From Janibacter limosus (GTDB taxonomy: Bacteria > Actinomycetota > Actinomycetes > Actinomycetales > Dermatophilaceae): a stretch of DNA of 64,000 bases. The notes under the pieces are model-generated. The model saw only the letters and a program-made list of their open reading frames with translations. It had not been told where the DNA came from and did no database searches. This document shows, piece after piece, positions 8,478 to 19,373 of the stretch. Each line of letters begins with the position of its first letter. Position 1 is the stretch's first letter. The stretch is taken from contig NZ_CP036164.1 in assembly GCF_004295485.1 (NCBI RefSeq), forward strand, positions 1,922,001-1,986,000. The letters run 5' to 3'. The translations under genes and the position numbers were made by a program.

Positions 8478-9965
8478 CTACTGTCGCGCGTCGACGTCGA
8501 ACCCGCGCAGGAGGCGCAGGACGATCTCGTCGACATTGTGGCTGGGCCGGCCCTCCTGGAGCCGGGTGTCGAAGTCGGACTCGACGATCGTGCGGATCTC
8601 GTCCTCGGACAGGTCCGTGAAGGCCGGCCAGGTGTCCTGCTCGATCAGGGCCCAGCGCGAGGACTGGTCGGCGACGTTGCCGTTGGGAAGGGGTGTGGTC
8701 ACCGTGACCGTCCCCTGCAGGGGGTTGTCCCGCGACGTGAAGGGGATGTTCTGGGGACCGGCGGTCTCGACGTCCACCGTGACCGGGAAGACCTGTCCGA
8801 AGGTCCGCGCCCCGGGGATGGTCGGTGCACCGATGAGGGTCATCCCGTAGGTGACGGCGGGCCCGGTCGGCATGTGGTGGTACATGTTCTGGTAGTCGTC
8901 GACGATGATCTGGTTCTGCTCGCGCCACAGGAGCCGGTGGTTGCCGTCCGCCACCCGATCCGGGTCACCGGAGTCGATCCCCTCCCAGGCCTGCAGTGAG
9001 TTGTCGTCGACAAGACCGGCGGCGTGCATCCGCTCGATCTCCTCGATGCCCCCGTCCACATAGGCCTGGTGCATCGATCCTTGGTCGAAGAAGATCTCCT
9101 GCTGCATGGACAGCAGGCTCGTCTCGTAGAACTTCAGGTCCTCGTCGCTCATCGACGCCAGCTCGCGCATGAGGGTGCGGTCCGGCTCCGGGAGGACCTG
9201 GGCCCCCTGCTCCACGCGCTGCGCGATCTCGCGCATCATGCCGAGGTCGGCAAAGCCACCGGCGAAGCTCGGCCCGATCATGTTGGCCATGGCCGCCCAT
9301 GAGAGGTCGGGGTTGTCCAGGTACAGCTGACCGTAGTACTCGTAGACCTTGGTGATGATCTCCTCGTTGCCCTCGAACCCCTGCGTCGGATCCCACTCCG
9401 CCGGGTCGATGCCCGCCTCACGCAGGGCCTGGTCGATCCAGTACTGCTCGAGGTAGTCCGCGTACGGCTGTGGGTCGTCCTCGAAGAGCCCGTCGTCGAA
9501 GGCCTGGTCGAGCGCCTCCTTGGTCCCCTCCGGGTCAGCGGTCGCCAGGTCTCGGAACTCGTCACTCGCGAGGAAGGCCGCCCGCTCCTGCGGTGTCATG
9601 GCCTCCAGCCGGTCCTGGAGGTTCGCCGCGACGTCCGGCGGTCGTTGCGGCGCCTTGGGCCCCGGCACCGGTGGCGAGATCCCATCCGAGCCGCCGCTCG
9701 CCGAGTCCTGGTCCGCGGCCTGTGCCCGAGCTTGTGCGCCGGAGTGCTGCAGGAGAGCTCCCGCCTCCTCCAGCCGCTGCCGCGCCACGTCCCAGTCGCG
9801 TGCGAAGTCTGCGGAGTCCTGCCCTGACCAGGCGTCCGCCAGCACGGCGATCTGTGCGCTGCCCTGCTGCTCGAACTCCCTGAGCCACCTGCCCTCGGCG
9901 ATCAGCTGGTCGCCGATCTCACGCAGTCTCGTCGAGTCCGCGCCGTGCGTCACCGATGCATTCAC
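8478..9965 (-). CDS. WXG100-like N-terminal domain protein, possible type VII secretion substrate
   Basis: The first 90 or so residues form a predicted helical hairpin with W-S-G at residues 46-48 (VLADAWSGQDSADF), the hallmark of WXG100/ESX-type proteins. A Pro-rich linker (near residue 100) follows, then a helical middle with TPQERAAFLASDEF and ANMIGPSFAGGFADL, and a C-terminal beta-rich part. At 495 residues it is far longer than EsxA-like proteins and resembles polymorphic secreted effectors, but I see no known toxin motif. Start is GTG 9965 with an AGGGGA ribosome-binding site. No EccC, EccD or other secretion gene is in the window. The gene heads a three-gene unit inserted between rne and rplU, which are normally neighbours. 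Confidence 0.7.
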   Translation of the reverse strand: MNASVTHGADSTRLREIGDQLIAEGRWLREFEQQGSAQIAVLADAWSGQDSADFARDWDVARQRLEEAGALLQHSGAQARAQAADQDSASGGSDGISPPVPGPKAPQRPPDVAANLQDRLEAMTPQERAAFLASDEFRDLATADPEGTKEALDQAFDDGLFEDDPQPYADYLEQYWIDQALREAGIDPAEWDPTQGFEGNEEIITKVYEYYGQLYLDNPDLSWAAMANMIGPSFAGGFADLGMMREIAQRVEQGAQVLPEPDRTLMRELASMSDEDLKFYETSLLSMQQEIFFDQGSMHQAYVDGGIEEIERMHAAGLVDDNSLQAWEGIDSGDPDRVADGNHRLLWREQNQIIVDDYQNMYHHMPTGPAVTYGMTLIGAPTIPGARTFGQVFPVTVDVETAGPQNIPFTSRDNPLQGTVTVTTPLPNGNVADQSSRWALIEQDTWPAFTDLSEDEIRTIVESDFDTRLQEGRPSHNVDEIVLRLLRGFDVDARQ

Positions 9966-9992
9966 GTGTGGTGTCCCCTGTCGTCGAGCACG

Positions 9993-9998
9993 ACCCTA
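9993..9998 (-). promoter_or_regulatory. -10 box for the WXG cassette
   Basis: TAGGGT on the minus strand is placed 27 bases upstream of the GTG start, leaving a leader of about 20 bases with the AGGGGA ribosome-binding site. No clear -35 is visible; that position lies in the rne terminator stem. Confidence 0.35.
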
Positions 9999-10004
9999 CC
10001 CAGA

Positions 10005-10054
10005 CGACGACCACGGGCCCATGGGGAACACTCCCCATGGGCCCGTGGTCGTCG
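10005..10054 (-). terminator. Perfect 23-bp hairpin after rne
   Basis: Two fully complementary 23-base arms (10005-10027 and 10032-10054) enclose a four-base loop ACAC. The hairpin starts 22 bases beyond the rne stop and should separate rne transcription from the WXG cassette. Being perfectly palindromic it would work on both strands. Confidence 0.8.
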
Positions 10055-10076
10055 CGCCACCGGAGAACCGGTGCGG

Positions 10077-13000
10077 TCAGGCCTGCGGCGGACCGGCCTG
10101 CGACGTCACCCGCTTGCGCTTGGGACGGGCCGGAGCAGCCGGCTCGGGGTCGGCCACCGGGGTGGTCGGGGCCTCGCCCGACTCCCCCGCCACCTTGGTG
10201 ATCGGGGCAGCCGGCGTCTCGACGGGGGCCGTGAGATCCACCGGCGTCAGCGCGACCGGCGCACCGGCGCTCGAGGCGGCGCGACGGCCACCACGACGAC
10301 GCTTCGGGGCCTCCGGCTCCGGCTCCGGCTCGGTCTCCAGCGCGGGCTCCGGCTCCGGCGTTGCTGCCTCGACCGGCTCCGGTGCCACCTCGGGCTCGGG
10401 CTCGGTGGCCGGGGTCAGGTCGACCGGCTCCAGGGCCACCGGGGCGCCGGCGCTCGAGGCGGCGCGACGGCCACCACGACGACGCTTCGGGGCCTCCGGC
10501 TCCGGTGCCGTCGCCTCCTCGGGCGCCGGCTCCTCGACCACGGGCTGGTCGAGCGCGGGGACCTCGAGCTCGGCGACATCGTCCTCGCCGGGCTCCCCCG
10601 AGATGTTCTTGATCGCAGCGGCGTGGGCCGCCGCAGCGATCTGGGCCGCGGTGCGGCCGTTGGCGTCGGTGGTCTCCTCGACGGGCTCCTGACGCTGCTG
10701 GGAGGAGTCGGACTCTCCCTTCGACCGGCCACGACGGGACCTGCCGCCGCCGTTGCCGTTGCCGCCGCCACTACCGCCGTGGTTGCCCCCCGCGTGACCG
10801 CCCGGGTCGTGGTGGACGGGCTCGCTGTGCACGATGATGCCGCGGCCCTGGCAGTGCTCGCACTCCTCGCTGAAGACCTCGATGAGTCCGGCCCCGACCC
10901 GCTTGCGGGTCATCTGGACCAGGCCGAGCGAGGTCACCTCGGCGACCTGGTGCTTGGTGCGGTCGCGTCCCAGGCACTCCAGGAGGCGACGCACGACCAG
11001 GTCGCGGTTGGCCTCCAAGACCATGTCGATGAAGTCGACGACGATGATGCCGCCGATGTCGCGCAGCCGCAGCTGACGCACGATCTCCTCGGCCGCCTCG
11101 AGGTTGTTCTTGGTGACCGTCTCCTCGAGGTTGCCCCCGGAGCCGATGAACTTGCCGGTGTTGACGTCGACGACGGTCATCGCCTCGGTGCGGTCGATGA
11201 CGAGCGAGCCACCCGAGGGCAGCCAGACCTTGCGGTCCATCGCCTTGGAGATCCCCTCGTCGACCCGGTGCGCGCCGAAGACGTCACCCTCACCGGTCCA
11301 CTGCTCGAGCCTGTCGGACAGGTCCGGGGCCACGGCGTCGACATAGCCCTTGATCTCGCGCCAGGCGCTCTCGCCCGAGACGACCATCGAGGCGAAGTCC
11401 TCGTTGAAGATGTCGCGGATGACCCGGACGGTCATGTCGGGCTCGGCGTGCAGCAGCACGGGCGCACCGCCGGAGGAGCCCTTCTTGACCTTCTTGGTCT
11501 CGGCCGCCTCGCTGACCTTGTCCCAGGCCTTGGTGAGCCGCTCGACGTCGGCGGTCAGCTCCTTCTCGGAGGCGCCCTCCGCAGCGGTGCGCACGATGAC
11601 ACCGGCGCTGTCGGGGACGACCTGCTTGAGGATCGCCTTCAGCCGCGAGCGCTCGGTGTCCGGGAGCTTTCGGGAGATACCGGTCATGCTGCCCTCGGGC
11701 ACGTAGACCACGTAGCGGCCCGGCAGGGAGATCTGCGAGGTCAGGCGCGCACCCTTGTGACCGACCGGGTCCTTGGTGACCTGGACGAGGACCGAGTCGC
11801 CGGCCGACATGGCGTTCTCGATGCGACGGGCCTGGCCGTTGCCGACGCCCTGCGCCTCCCAGTTGACCTCACCGGCGTAGAGCACGGCGTTGCGGCCCTT
11901 GCCGATGTCGATGAAGGCGGCCTCCATGCTCGGCAGCACGTTTTGCACCCGACCGAGGTAGACATTGCCGACCAGGGTCGACGTCGTCTCACGGGAGACA
12001 TAGTGCTCGGCGAGCACGCCGTCCTCGAGGACCGCGATCTGGGTGCGCTCGCCCTGCTGGCGCACGACCATGACGCGCTCGACGCTCTCGCGGCGGGCGA
12101 GGAACTCGGCCTCGGTGATGATCGTGCGGCGACGACCCTGCTCTCGGCCCTCGCGGCGACGCTGCTTCTTGGCCTCGAGGCGGGTGCTGCCCTTGATCGA
12201 CTGCACCTCGTCGCGGCGCGACTCGCGCACGCGGGTCGTGGTGCCGGGCGGGTCCTCCTGCCGGCTGCCGCCGTTGTTGTTGCCGCCACCGCTGCCACCA
12301 CGCCGACGACGCCGGCGACGACGCGAGCTCGAGCCGCCGTCGTCGTCGGAGTCGTCGCTGTCGTCGGAGTCGTCCTCGGCGGAGGTGTCGTCGGCGTCGG
12401 AGTCGTCGGTGGGCTCGTCCTGCTGCTTGTTGCCCCGACCCCGACCGCGGCCACGACCCCGGTTGCGGCTGCTGCCGCCGCCGTTGTTGCCGTTGCCCGA
12501 GCCCTCGTCGGAGGAGTCGTCGTCCGAGGTGTCGGACGAGGTGTCATCGCTCGAGGAGTCGCTGTCACTCGAGGAGGCGTCGCTCGAGGTGGTGTCACTC
12601 GAGGAGGCGTCGCCGGACGCGGCGGAGCCGTCATCGGAGGAGTCCGTCGAGCGGTTGTTGCTGTTGCGGCCCCGGCCACCACGACGACGGCGACGGCGGC
12701 CCCCTTCGCCCTGGGTGTTGTCGTCGTCGCTGGACTCGCTGGAGTCGCTGGAGTCGTTGCTCTCGTCGCGCTCGCTGCGGTCGTCGCGATCGTTGCGGTC
12801 GTCGCGATCATTGCGGTCGTCGCGATCATTGCGGTCGTCGCGATCATTGCGGTCGCTGCCACGCTCGTCGCGCGTGTCGACGTCGTCCTCGTAGGAGTCC
12901 TCGTCCGCAGGCTCCGGCTCTGGGGCTCGGCGGCGCGGCGGCGCGGCGACGGTCGTCGGCGGCTGGAAGAGCAGTCCGAAGGACGGCACGGCCGCGACCG

Positions 13001-13088
13001 GAGCCGGCTGCTGGGTGGTCTCGTCCTCGGCGGTGGTGACGTCCTCTTCGAAGGACTCGTCACGCTGGTTGTCGTTGTCGGTGGCCAT
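10077..13088 (-). CDS. rne: Ribonuclease E/G
   Basis: This is a 1003-residue RNase E/G-family endonuclease for rRNA processing and mRNA decay. The catalytic core lies in the middle: an S1 domain (LEDGVLAEHYVSRE near residue 365), the DNase I-like site with IIVVDFIDM near residue 683, and a zinc-link cysteine pair CEHCQGRG near residue 746. As in other high-GC actinobacteria, the core is flanked by long disordered arms: an N-terminal arm of about 330 residues rich in Asp, Arg and Ser and a C-terminal Pro/Glu/Ala arm. Both arms contain DNA-level repeats. Start is ATG 13088 with an AGGAGGTG ribosome-binding site; the frame extends upstream without support. Confidence 0.93.
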   Translation of the reverse strand: MATDNDNQRDESFEEDVTTAEDETTQQPAPVAAVPSFGLLFQPPTTVAAPPRRRAPEPEPADEDSYEDDVDTRDERGSDRNDRDDRNDRDDRNDRDDRNDRDDRSERDESNDSSDSSESSDDDNTQGEGGRRRRRRGGRGRNSNNRSTDSSDDGSAASGDASSSDTTSSDASSSDSDSSSDDTSSDTSDDDSSDEGSGNGNNGGGSSRNRGRGRGRGRGNKQQDEPTDDSDADDTSAEDDSDDSDDSDDDGGSSSRRRRRRRRGGSGGGNNNGGSRQEDPPGTTTRVRESRRDEVQSIKGSTRLEAKKQRRREGREQGRRRTIITEAEFLARRESVERVMVVRQQGERTQIAVLEDGVLAEHYVSRETTSTLVGNVYLGRVQNVLPSMEAAFIDIGKGRNAVLYAGEVNWEAQGVGNGQARRIENAMSAGDSVLVQVTKDPVGHKGARLTSQISLPGRYVVYVPEGSMTGISRKLPDTERSRLKAILKQVVPDSAGVIVRTAAEGASEKELTADVERLTKAWDKVSEAAETKKVKKGSSGGAPVLLHAEPDMTVRVIRDIFNEDFASMVVSGESAWREIKGYVDAVAPDLSDRLEQWTGEGDVFGAHRVDEGISKAMDRKVWLPSGGSLVIDRTEAMTVVDVNTGKFIGSGGNLEETVTKNNLEAAEEIVRQLRLRDIGGIIVVDFIDMVLEANRDLVVRRLLECLGRDRTKHQVAEVTSLGLVQMTRKRVGAGLIEVFSEECEHCQGRGIIVHSEPVHHDPGGHAGGNHGGSGGGNGNGGGRSRRGRSKGESDSSQQRQEPVEETTDANGRTAAQIAAAAHAAAIKNISGEPGEDDVAELEVPALDQPVVEEPAPEEATAPEPEAPKRRRGGRRAASSAGAPVALEPVDLTPATEPEPEVAPEPVEAATPEPEPALETEPEPEPEAPKRRRGGRRAASSAGAPVALTPVDLTAPVETPAAPITKVAGESGEAPTTPVADPEPAAPARPKRKRVTSQAGPPQA
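10264..10505. repeat. 59-bp perfect direct repeat in the 3' arm of rne
   Basis: Bases 10264-10322 recur exactly at 10447-10505, 183 bp apart and in the same reading frame. Each copy encodes the basic block PKRRRGGRRAASSAGAP, which probably binds RNA. Perfect identity at third codon positions points to recent duplication or gene conversion. Confidence 0.85.
12781..12852. repeat. Four tandem 18-bp units in the 5' arm of rne
   Basis: The unit TCGTCGCGATCATTGCGG is repeated four times (the first copy has one change), giving Asn-Asp-Arg-Asp-Asp-Arg repeats in the disordered N-terminal arm. Whole-unit gains or losses would keep frame, so copy number is likely to vary between strains. Confidence 0.9.
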
Positions 13089-13161
13089 GCGGCACCTCCT
13101 GCACCTCGACCGGATCCCGACACCGGCACCCTGGGGTGCAACCCGACCGCTGTGCGGCGTG

Positions 13162-13180
13162 GCGGGCGCGTCGCGCCCGC
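13162..13180 (-). terminator. Hairpin between the DUF2344 gene and rne
   Basis: Eight-base GC-only arms (GCGGGCGC and its complement) surround a three-base loop, about 67 bases beyond the DUF2344 stop and upstream of the rne start. It can be a terminator or part of the rne leader. Confidence 0.45.
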
Positions 13181-13247
13181 GAAAAGATCCGTGTTGCCTC
13201 GGCGGGGCTCGCGCTGAGCGCGGCACCCCGTCAGGGCCGGCGTCGTC

Positions 13248-13979
13248 TCAGTCGGCGGCCAGTGGATCGGCCACGCTCTCGGTCTCGCTGCTCCAGATCC
13301 CCTGCGCCAGTCGCGTCGCTCTGGGCGAGCGCGGTGGCACGAACGAGGTGGCAGCGGCGATCGCGCTGAGGACGTCGTCGGGGCGAACGGCAGGTGTGGT
13401 GTGCCGCACGACCATCGTCAGTATCGCACAACCGTCCTCAGCCACCCCTGTGACGGCCCGCTCGACCGGCCCGCGCGCGTCGTAGCTCTTCAGGCCCTTC
13501 TTGAACATGCGCTCGACCTCGACGTGCTCCTGGGCCATGAACCCGGCGACGGCACGCTCCAGATCGGCCAGCTCGACACCGGGGAACTCCAGGAGCCACC
13601 GGCTGGCCTGCAGCCGATCGGCCAGGGCACCGGGCTGGGCGTCGACGACCGAGACGATGTCCAGGCCCTCGGGCAGGGCCTCGTCGAGCGCGGCAGCGAC
13701 CGCGTCGGGGTCGACCTGCTCGGTCACCGAGATCTCGAAGTACTCCGCCTCGCTGGCCGCGCCGGTCGCCGCGCCGTTGGCGTAGGAGATCTTTGGGTGC
13801 GGGTGGAAGCCCGCCGAGTAGGCCATCGGCACGCCCGAGCGGCGCAGGGCGCGCTCGAGGGCGCGCCCGAAGTCACGGGTCGAGGAGTAGCGCAGCCGCC
13901 CGCGACGGGCGTACTGGATGCGCAGCTTCTGCACCGCCGGGGGTGGTGGCGGACCATCGGGAGTGCGTTGTGCGGCCAT
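13248..13979 (-). CDS. DUF2344 (TIGR03936) radical-SAM partner protein
   Basis: This 243-residue protein is the DUF2344 family, recognised by QKLRIQYARRGRLRYSSTRDF and the GFHPHPKISYA motif. In many bacteria this domain is fused to, or sits beside, a B12-binding radical-SAM protein of family TIGR03960, and the pair precedes rne. Here the TIGR03960 gene lies at 17246-19225, and two genes have been placed between the partners. The biochemical role of the family is not established to my knowledge; the pairing with rne and ribosomal-protein genes suggests RNA or ribosome modification. Start is ATG 13979; an internal start is possible because the first 17 residues are Pro-rich. Confidence 0.85.
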   Translation of the reverse strand: MAAQRTPDGPPPPPAVQKLRIQYARRGRLRYSSTRDFGRALERALRRSGVPMAYSAGFHPHPKISYANGAATGAASEAEYFEISVTEQVDPDAVAAALDEALPEGLDIVSVVDAQPGALADRLQASRWLLEFPGVELADLERAVAGFMAQEHVEVERMFKKGLKSYDARGPVERAVTGVAEDGCAILTMVVRHTTPAVRPDDVLSAIAAATSFVPPRSPRATRLAQGIWSSETESVADPLAAD

Positions 13980-14065
13980 GGCGACAAGGGTAGGTGCTCC
14001 CCCTTCGCCCCTCGCCGGGGGTGGATGCCGACGCGCGGGTCATTCGTCCGCGCGCATACCTCCAC

Positions 14066-16939
14066 TCAGCGGGGGCTCACGCGGGCGAGCAGCTCGACCA
14101 GGTGCATGCCGGTGCGCTCCGACAGGTCGGCGATCTGGGTCTGGCAGGAGAAGCCGTCGGCCAGGACGACCGCGTCCTTGCCCGCGGCGTCGATCGCCGG
14201 GAGCAGCTGCTGCTCGGCGATCTTGACCGACACCTCGTAGTGGCCCAGCTCGACGCCGAAGTTGCCGGCGAGACCGCAGCAGCCACCGAGCCGCGTGACC
14301 GTGGCGCCGGTGCGCGCCAGCAGGGCCTCGTCGGCGGCCCAGCTCATCACCGCGTGCTGGTGGCAGTGCGGCTGGGCGACGACCTCGGTGCCGGCGAGGT
14401 CGGGCGCGCTCCAGCGGCCCTCGTCGATGGCCGTGGTGAGGACCTCGGCCACGGTGCGCACCCCACCGGCCACCTGCCGGGCGAGCGCGGAGTCCACGAG
14501 GCGCGGCAGGTCGTGGCGCAGCGCCGCGGTGCAGCTGGGCTCCATGCCGACCACCGGGATGCCGGCCGCGACCACCGGGCCCAGGGTGCGGGCGGCGTCG
14601 TCGAGCGTCGACCGCGCCGCGTCGAGCTGCCCGGTGGAGATGAAGGTCAGGCCGCAGCACAGCGACTCCGCCGGGACGAAGGGGGTGAACCCCGCCTCGC
14701 GCAGCAGCGCCACGGTGGTCCGCCCCACCTGCGGCGAGAAGTGGTCGGTGAAGGAGTCGACGAAGAGCGCGACAGGGTGGTCGGTGCCCGTCGCCTGCGC
14801 GGCGGAGGCGATCATCCCTTCGTCTCGCGCCCACGAGCGGAAGGTCGTGCGCGCAAAGCTGGGGATGCTGCGGCGGGGGTCGACGCCGGCGGCGGGCAGG
14901 GTGAGCTTCTTCAGCCCCGGCAGGGAGGTCATGGCGTTGACGAGACGGGGGGCGCGGGCCGCCAGGCGAGCCATCTGCGGCAGCCGGCCGAGCGTGTAGT
15001 GGCTGCGCGGGCGCAGCTTGCCCTTGTAGGTCTGGTGGAGTGCCTCGGACTTGTAGGTCGCCATGTCGACGCCGGTCGGGCAGTCGCTGGAGCAGCCCTT
15101 GCACGACAGGCACAGGTCGAGGGCGTCGTGGACCTCGGGTGCGCTCCAGCCGCCGGTGATCGTGGAGCCGTTGAGCATCTCCTGCAGGACGCGGGCGCGA
15201 CCACGGGTGGAGTCCTTCTCCTCCCCCGTGGCGAGATAGCTCGGGCACATGACCGTCGTCGACGTGCCGGCGGCGCGGCACTTGCCGACGCCGGTGCACC
15301 GGTGCACGGCCTGGCTGAAGTCGCCGCCGTCCTCGGGGTAGCCGAAGGCGAGCGGCACGGTGACCTTGTGGGCCGCGGGGATGCGGATGTCGGCGTCGAC
15401 GGGCGCCGGGTCGACGAGGATGCCCGGGTTGAGCAGGTTGGTCGGGTCGAAGGCGCGCTTGACCGAGCCGAAGAGGCCCATGGTCTCGGCGTCGTACATG
15501 CGCGGCAGCAGCGCCGAGCGGGCCCGGCCGTCACCGTGCTCGCCGGAGAGCGAGCCGCCGTGGGCCGCGACGAGGTCGGCCGCGTCCTCGACGAACCGGC
15601 GGTAGCGGTCGGTCGCATCGGGCGCGTCGAGGTCGATGTCGAGGCGGATGTGCAGGCAGCCGTCGCCGAAGTGCCCGTAGGGCAGACCCTGCACGTCGTG
15701 CTCCTCGAGCAGGGCGTCGAAGGCCCGCAGGTAGTCCCCCAGGCGCGCCGGCGGGACGGCGGCGTCCTCCCAGCCAGCGTGGGCCGGACGGTCACGCGGT
15801 GAGCGCGCGGACAGACCGGCGCCGTCCTCGCGGATCTTCCACAGTGCCCGGGCATGCGCCGGGTCGGTGACGACGAGGGAGTCGGTGTGCTCGATCTCGC
15901 GGCGGACCCGCTCGGCGGCAGCATGGGCGGCGGCAGCGTCCTCGCCCGGGACCTCGACGAGCATCCACGCGGCGCCGCGGGGCAGGTCGGGGACGGCGTG
16001 CTCACCGCGGCGGGTGCGCACGACGTCGACGATGCGCGAGTCGATGCCCTCTGCAGCCACCGCGCCCAGCCCCTTGAGCAGGTGGGCGACGTCTCCCGCC
16101 GCGTAGATGTCGGGGAAGCCGAGCACGACGAGGCTGGTGGCCGGCGGGTCGGTGACCAGGCGCACGCGGGCCTGCGTGACGACCGCGAGGGTCCCCTCCG
16201 AGCCGATGAGCATCCGGCCGATGTCACGGCCGCGCTCGGGGGCGAGGTGCTCGAGGGCATAGCCCGAGACCTGTCGACCGAAGGTGGCGAACTTGGTCCG
16301 CACGGTGTCGAGGTGGTCGTCGGCCAGCCGGGTCAGGCGGGCCACGAGGGCGTCGTCGCCGGTGAGCGAAGGGCGCCCCCCCGCCACCCCCGTGGTGGCC
16401 GTGAGGTGCATGCCGGCCGCCGTCAGCAGGTCCATCCCGATGACGTTGTCGCTGGTGCGGCCGTAGCCGAGGGCCCGGTTGCCGCAGGCGTTGTTGCCGA
16501 TCATGCCGCCGACGGTGCAGCGGCTGTGGCTGCTCGGGTCGGGGCCGAAGCGCAGGCCGATCTCGCGGGCGCGGGCCTGCAGGGTGGCGTGGACGGTGCC
16601 GGCCTCGACGAGAGCGGACCCGCCGCCCGCACCGTCCGCGTCGACCTCGAGGACCCGCCCGAGGTGGCGTGCGGTGTCGATGACGATGCCGGGGCCGACC
16701 GCGTTGCCAGCGCACGAGGTGCCGGCTCCGCGTGCGGTGATCGGGATGCCCAGCTCGCGGGCGACCGACAGGGTCGCGGCGATCTCGTCGGTGTGCCGGG
16801 GGAAGACGACCGCGCGCGGCGGGACGCGGTAGATGCCCGCGTCGGTGGCGTACATGCCGATCGTCAGGGCATCGGTGCGGGCGTCGGACACGCCCTCGCG
16901 GTGCAGGGCCTCGGTGAGCAGCGTGGACGGCGAGGTCAT
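14066..16939 (-). CDS. FAD-binding and Fe-S oxidoreductase (D-lactate dehydrogenase-like)
   Basis: This protein of about 957 residues combines an N-terminal FAD (PCMH-type) domain (VVFPRHTDEIAATL, RGAGTSCAGNAVG), an FAD-oxidase C-terminal domain (GHFGDGCLHIR, SLSGEHGDGRAR near residue 470) and a C-terminal iron-sulfur part. The latter has a ferredoxin-like cluster (CLSCKGCSSDCPTGVD near residue 615) and two CCG motifs (LCCGLTF and GGCCGLAGNFG). This architecture is that of large 2-hydroxyacid dehydrogenases of the YdiJ/Dld type, oxidising D-lactate or a related acid to a quinone. Start is ATG 16939; ATG 16948 is also possible. It separates the two radical-SAM partner genes. Confidence 0.9.
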   Translation of the reverse strand: MTSPSTLLTEALHREGVSDARTDALTIGMYATDAGIYRVPPRAVVFPRHTDEIAATLSVARELGIPITARGAGTSCAGNAVGPGIVIDTARHLGRVLEVDADGAGGGSALVEAGTVHATLQARAREIGLRFGPDPSSHSRCTVGGMIGNNACGNRALGYGRTSDNVIGMDLLTAAGMHLTATTGVAGGRPSLTGDDALVARLTRLADDHLDTVRTKFATFGRQVSGYALEHLAPERGRDIGRMLIGSEGTLAVVTQARVRLVTDPPATSLVVLGFPDIYAAGDVAHLLKGLGAVAAEGIDSRIVDVVRTRRGEHAVPDLPRGAAWMLVEVPGEDAAAAHAAAERVRREIEHTDSLVVTDPAHARALWKIREDGAGLSARSPRDRPAHAGWEDAAVPPARLGDYLRAFDALLEEHDVQGLPYGHFGDGCLHIRLDIDLDAPDATDRYRRFVEDAADLVAAHGGSLSGEHGDGRARSALLPRMYDAETMGLFGSVKRAFDPTNLLNPGILVDPAPVDADIRIPAAHKVTVPLAFGYPEDGGDFSQAVHRCTGVGKCRAAGTSTTVMCPSYLATGEEKDSTRGRARVLQEMLNGSTITGGWSAPEVHDALDLCLSCKGCSSDCPTGVDMATYKSEALHQTYKGKLRPRSHYTLGRLPQMARLAARAPRLVNAMTSLPGLKKLTLPAAGVDPRRSIPSFARTTFRSWARDEGMIASAAQATGTDHPVALFVDSFTDHFSPQVGRTTVALLREAGFTPFVPAESLCCGLTFISTGQLDAARSTLDDAARTLGPVVAAGIPVVGMEPSCTAALRHDLPRLVDSALARQVAGGVRTVAEVLTTAIDEGRWSAPDLAGTEVVAQPHCHQHAVMSWAADEALLARTGATVTRLGGCCGLAGNFGVELGHYEVSVKIAEQQLLPAIDAAGKDAVVLADGFSCQTQIADLSERTGMHLVELLARVSPR

Positions 16940-16997
16940 GAGAGGCATTGTCCCCCTTCGTCGTTGACGGAGGGGGCAGGGTCTCGCAGTGCGGGTG

Positions 16998-17183
16998 CTA
17001 CCCGCGGATGAACCACGGGATGACCACGAGCGCGAGCGCGAGCATCCCGATCAGGCCTGAGCCCCACACGGTGTAGCGCGAGCGCTGCTCCTGCGGCCAG
17101 TGGTGCATCGGCAGGACGGCAAAACCGATCCCGTAGACCATGGCGAGCACCCCCACGATGACGAGTCCGGTCGTGACCGACAT
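16998..17183 (-). CDS. Small two-helix membrane protein
   Basis: This 61-residue protein has two predicted transmembrane helices (GLVIVGVLAMVYGIGFAVL and SGLIGMLALALVVIPWFI) joined by a short basic loop HHWPQEQRSRYTVW. I do not recognise a function. It lies between the radical-SAM gene and the FAD/Fe-S oxidoreductase on the same strand and could be a membrane partner of either; this is inference. Confidence 0.6.
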   Translation of the reverse strand: MSVTTGLVIVGVLAMVYGIGFAVLPMHHWPQEQRSRYTVWGSGLIGMLALALVVIPWFIRG

Positions 17184-17245
17184 GCCCCTGCTCCCCTGCT
17201 CGGTGACGTCGGGCTCAGCCTGTCACGAGCGGGGAGCGAAGGGGG

Positions 17246-19225
<1,980 letters not shown>

Positions 19226-19284
19226 GGGCCAAGGGTACGGGGGTCGAGAACCTCACCCAAACGACTTCACCTGTGCGTAGGTCC

Positions 19285-19356
19285 GGACGAGGATCGAGGG
19301 TGCCCCTAGGTCGTTCGTTCCTCACTCCCTGAGTCGGGGCACCCTCGACCTCGTCC
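19285..19356. repeat. Palindromic repeat serving as terminator after the acyl-CoA ligase
   Basis: Arms of 21 bp (19285-19306 and 19336-19356) pair with one bulged A around a 29-base loop beginning TAGG and ending TGAGTC. It starts 18 bases beyond the ligase stop. A related element with a compensatory change in the stem lies inside the cobB-cobC gene at 63180-63272, so this is a mobile or repeated sequence that has taken a terminator position. Confidence 0.75.
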
Positions 19357-19373
19357 GTCCCCTGCGACGCCCG

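Noticed and set aside
12781..12852. Regularly spaced repeats resembling a small CRISPR array
   Set aside because: The units are contiguous, in frame and encode an Asp/Arg/Asn repeat; there are no spacers and no cas genes.
9945..13217. Long plus-strand open frame opposite rne (about 1090 codons)
   Set aside because: It is the shadow of a high-GC gene: low-complexity Gly/Val/Ala repeats, no domain, no ribosome-binding site, and the opposite strand encodes RNase E.
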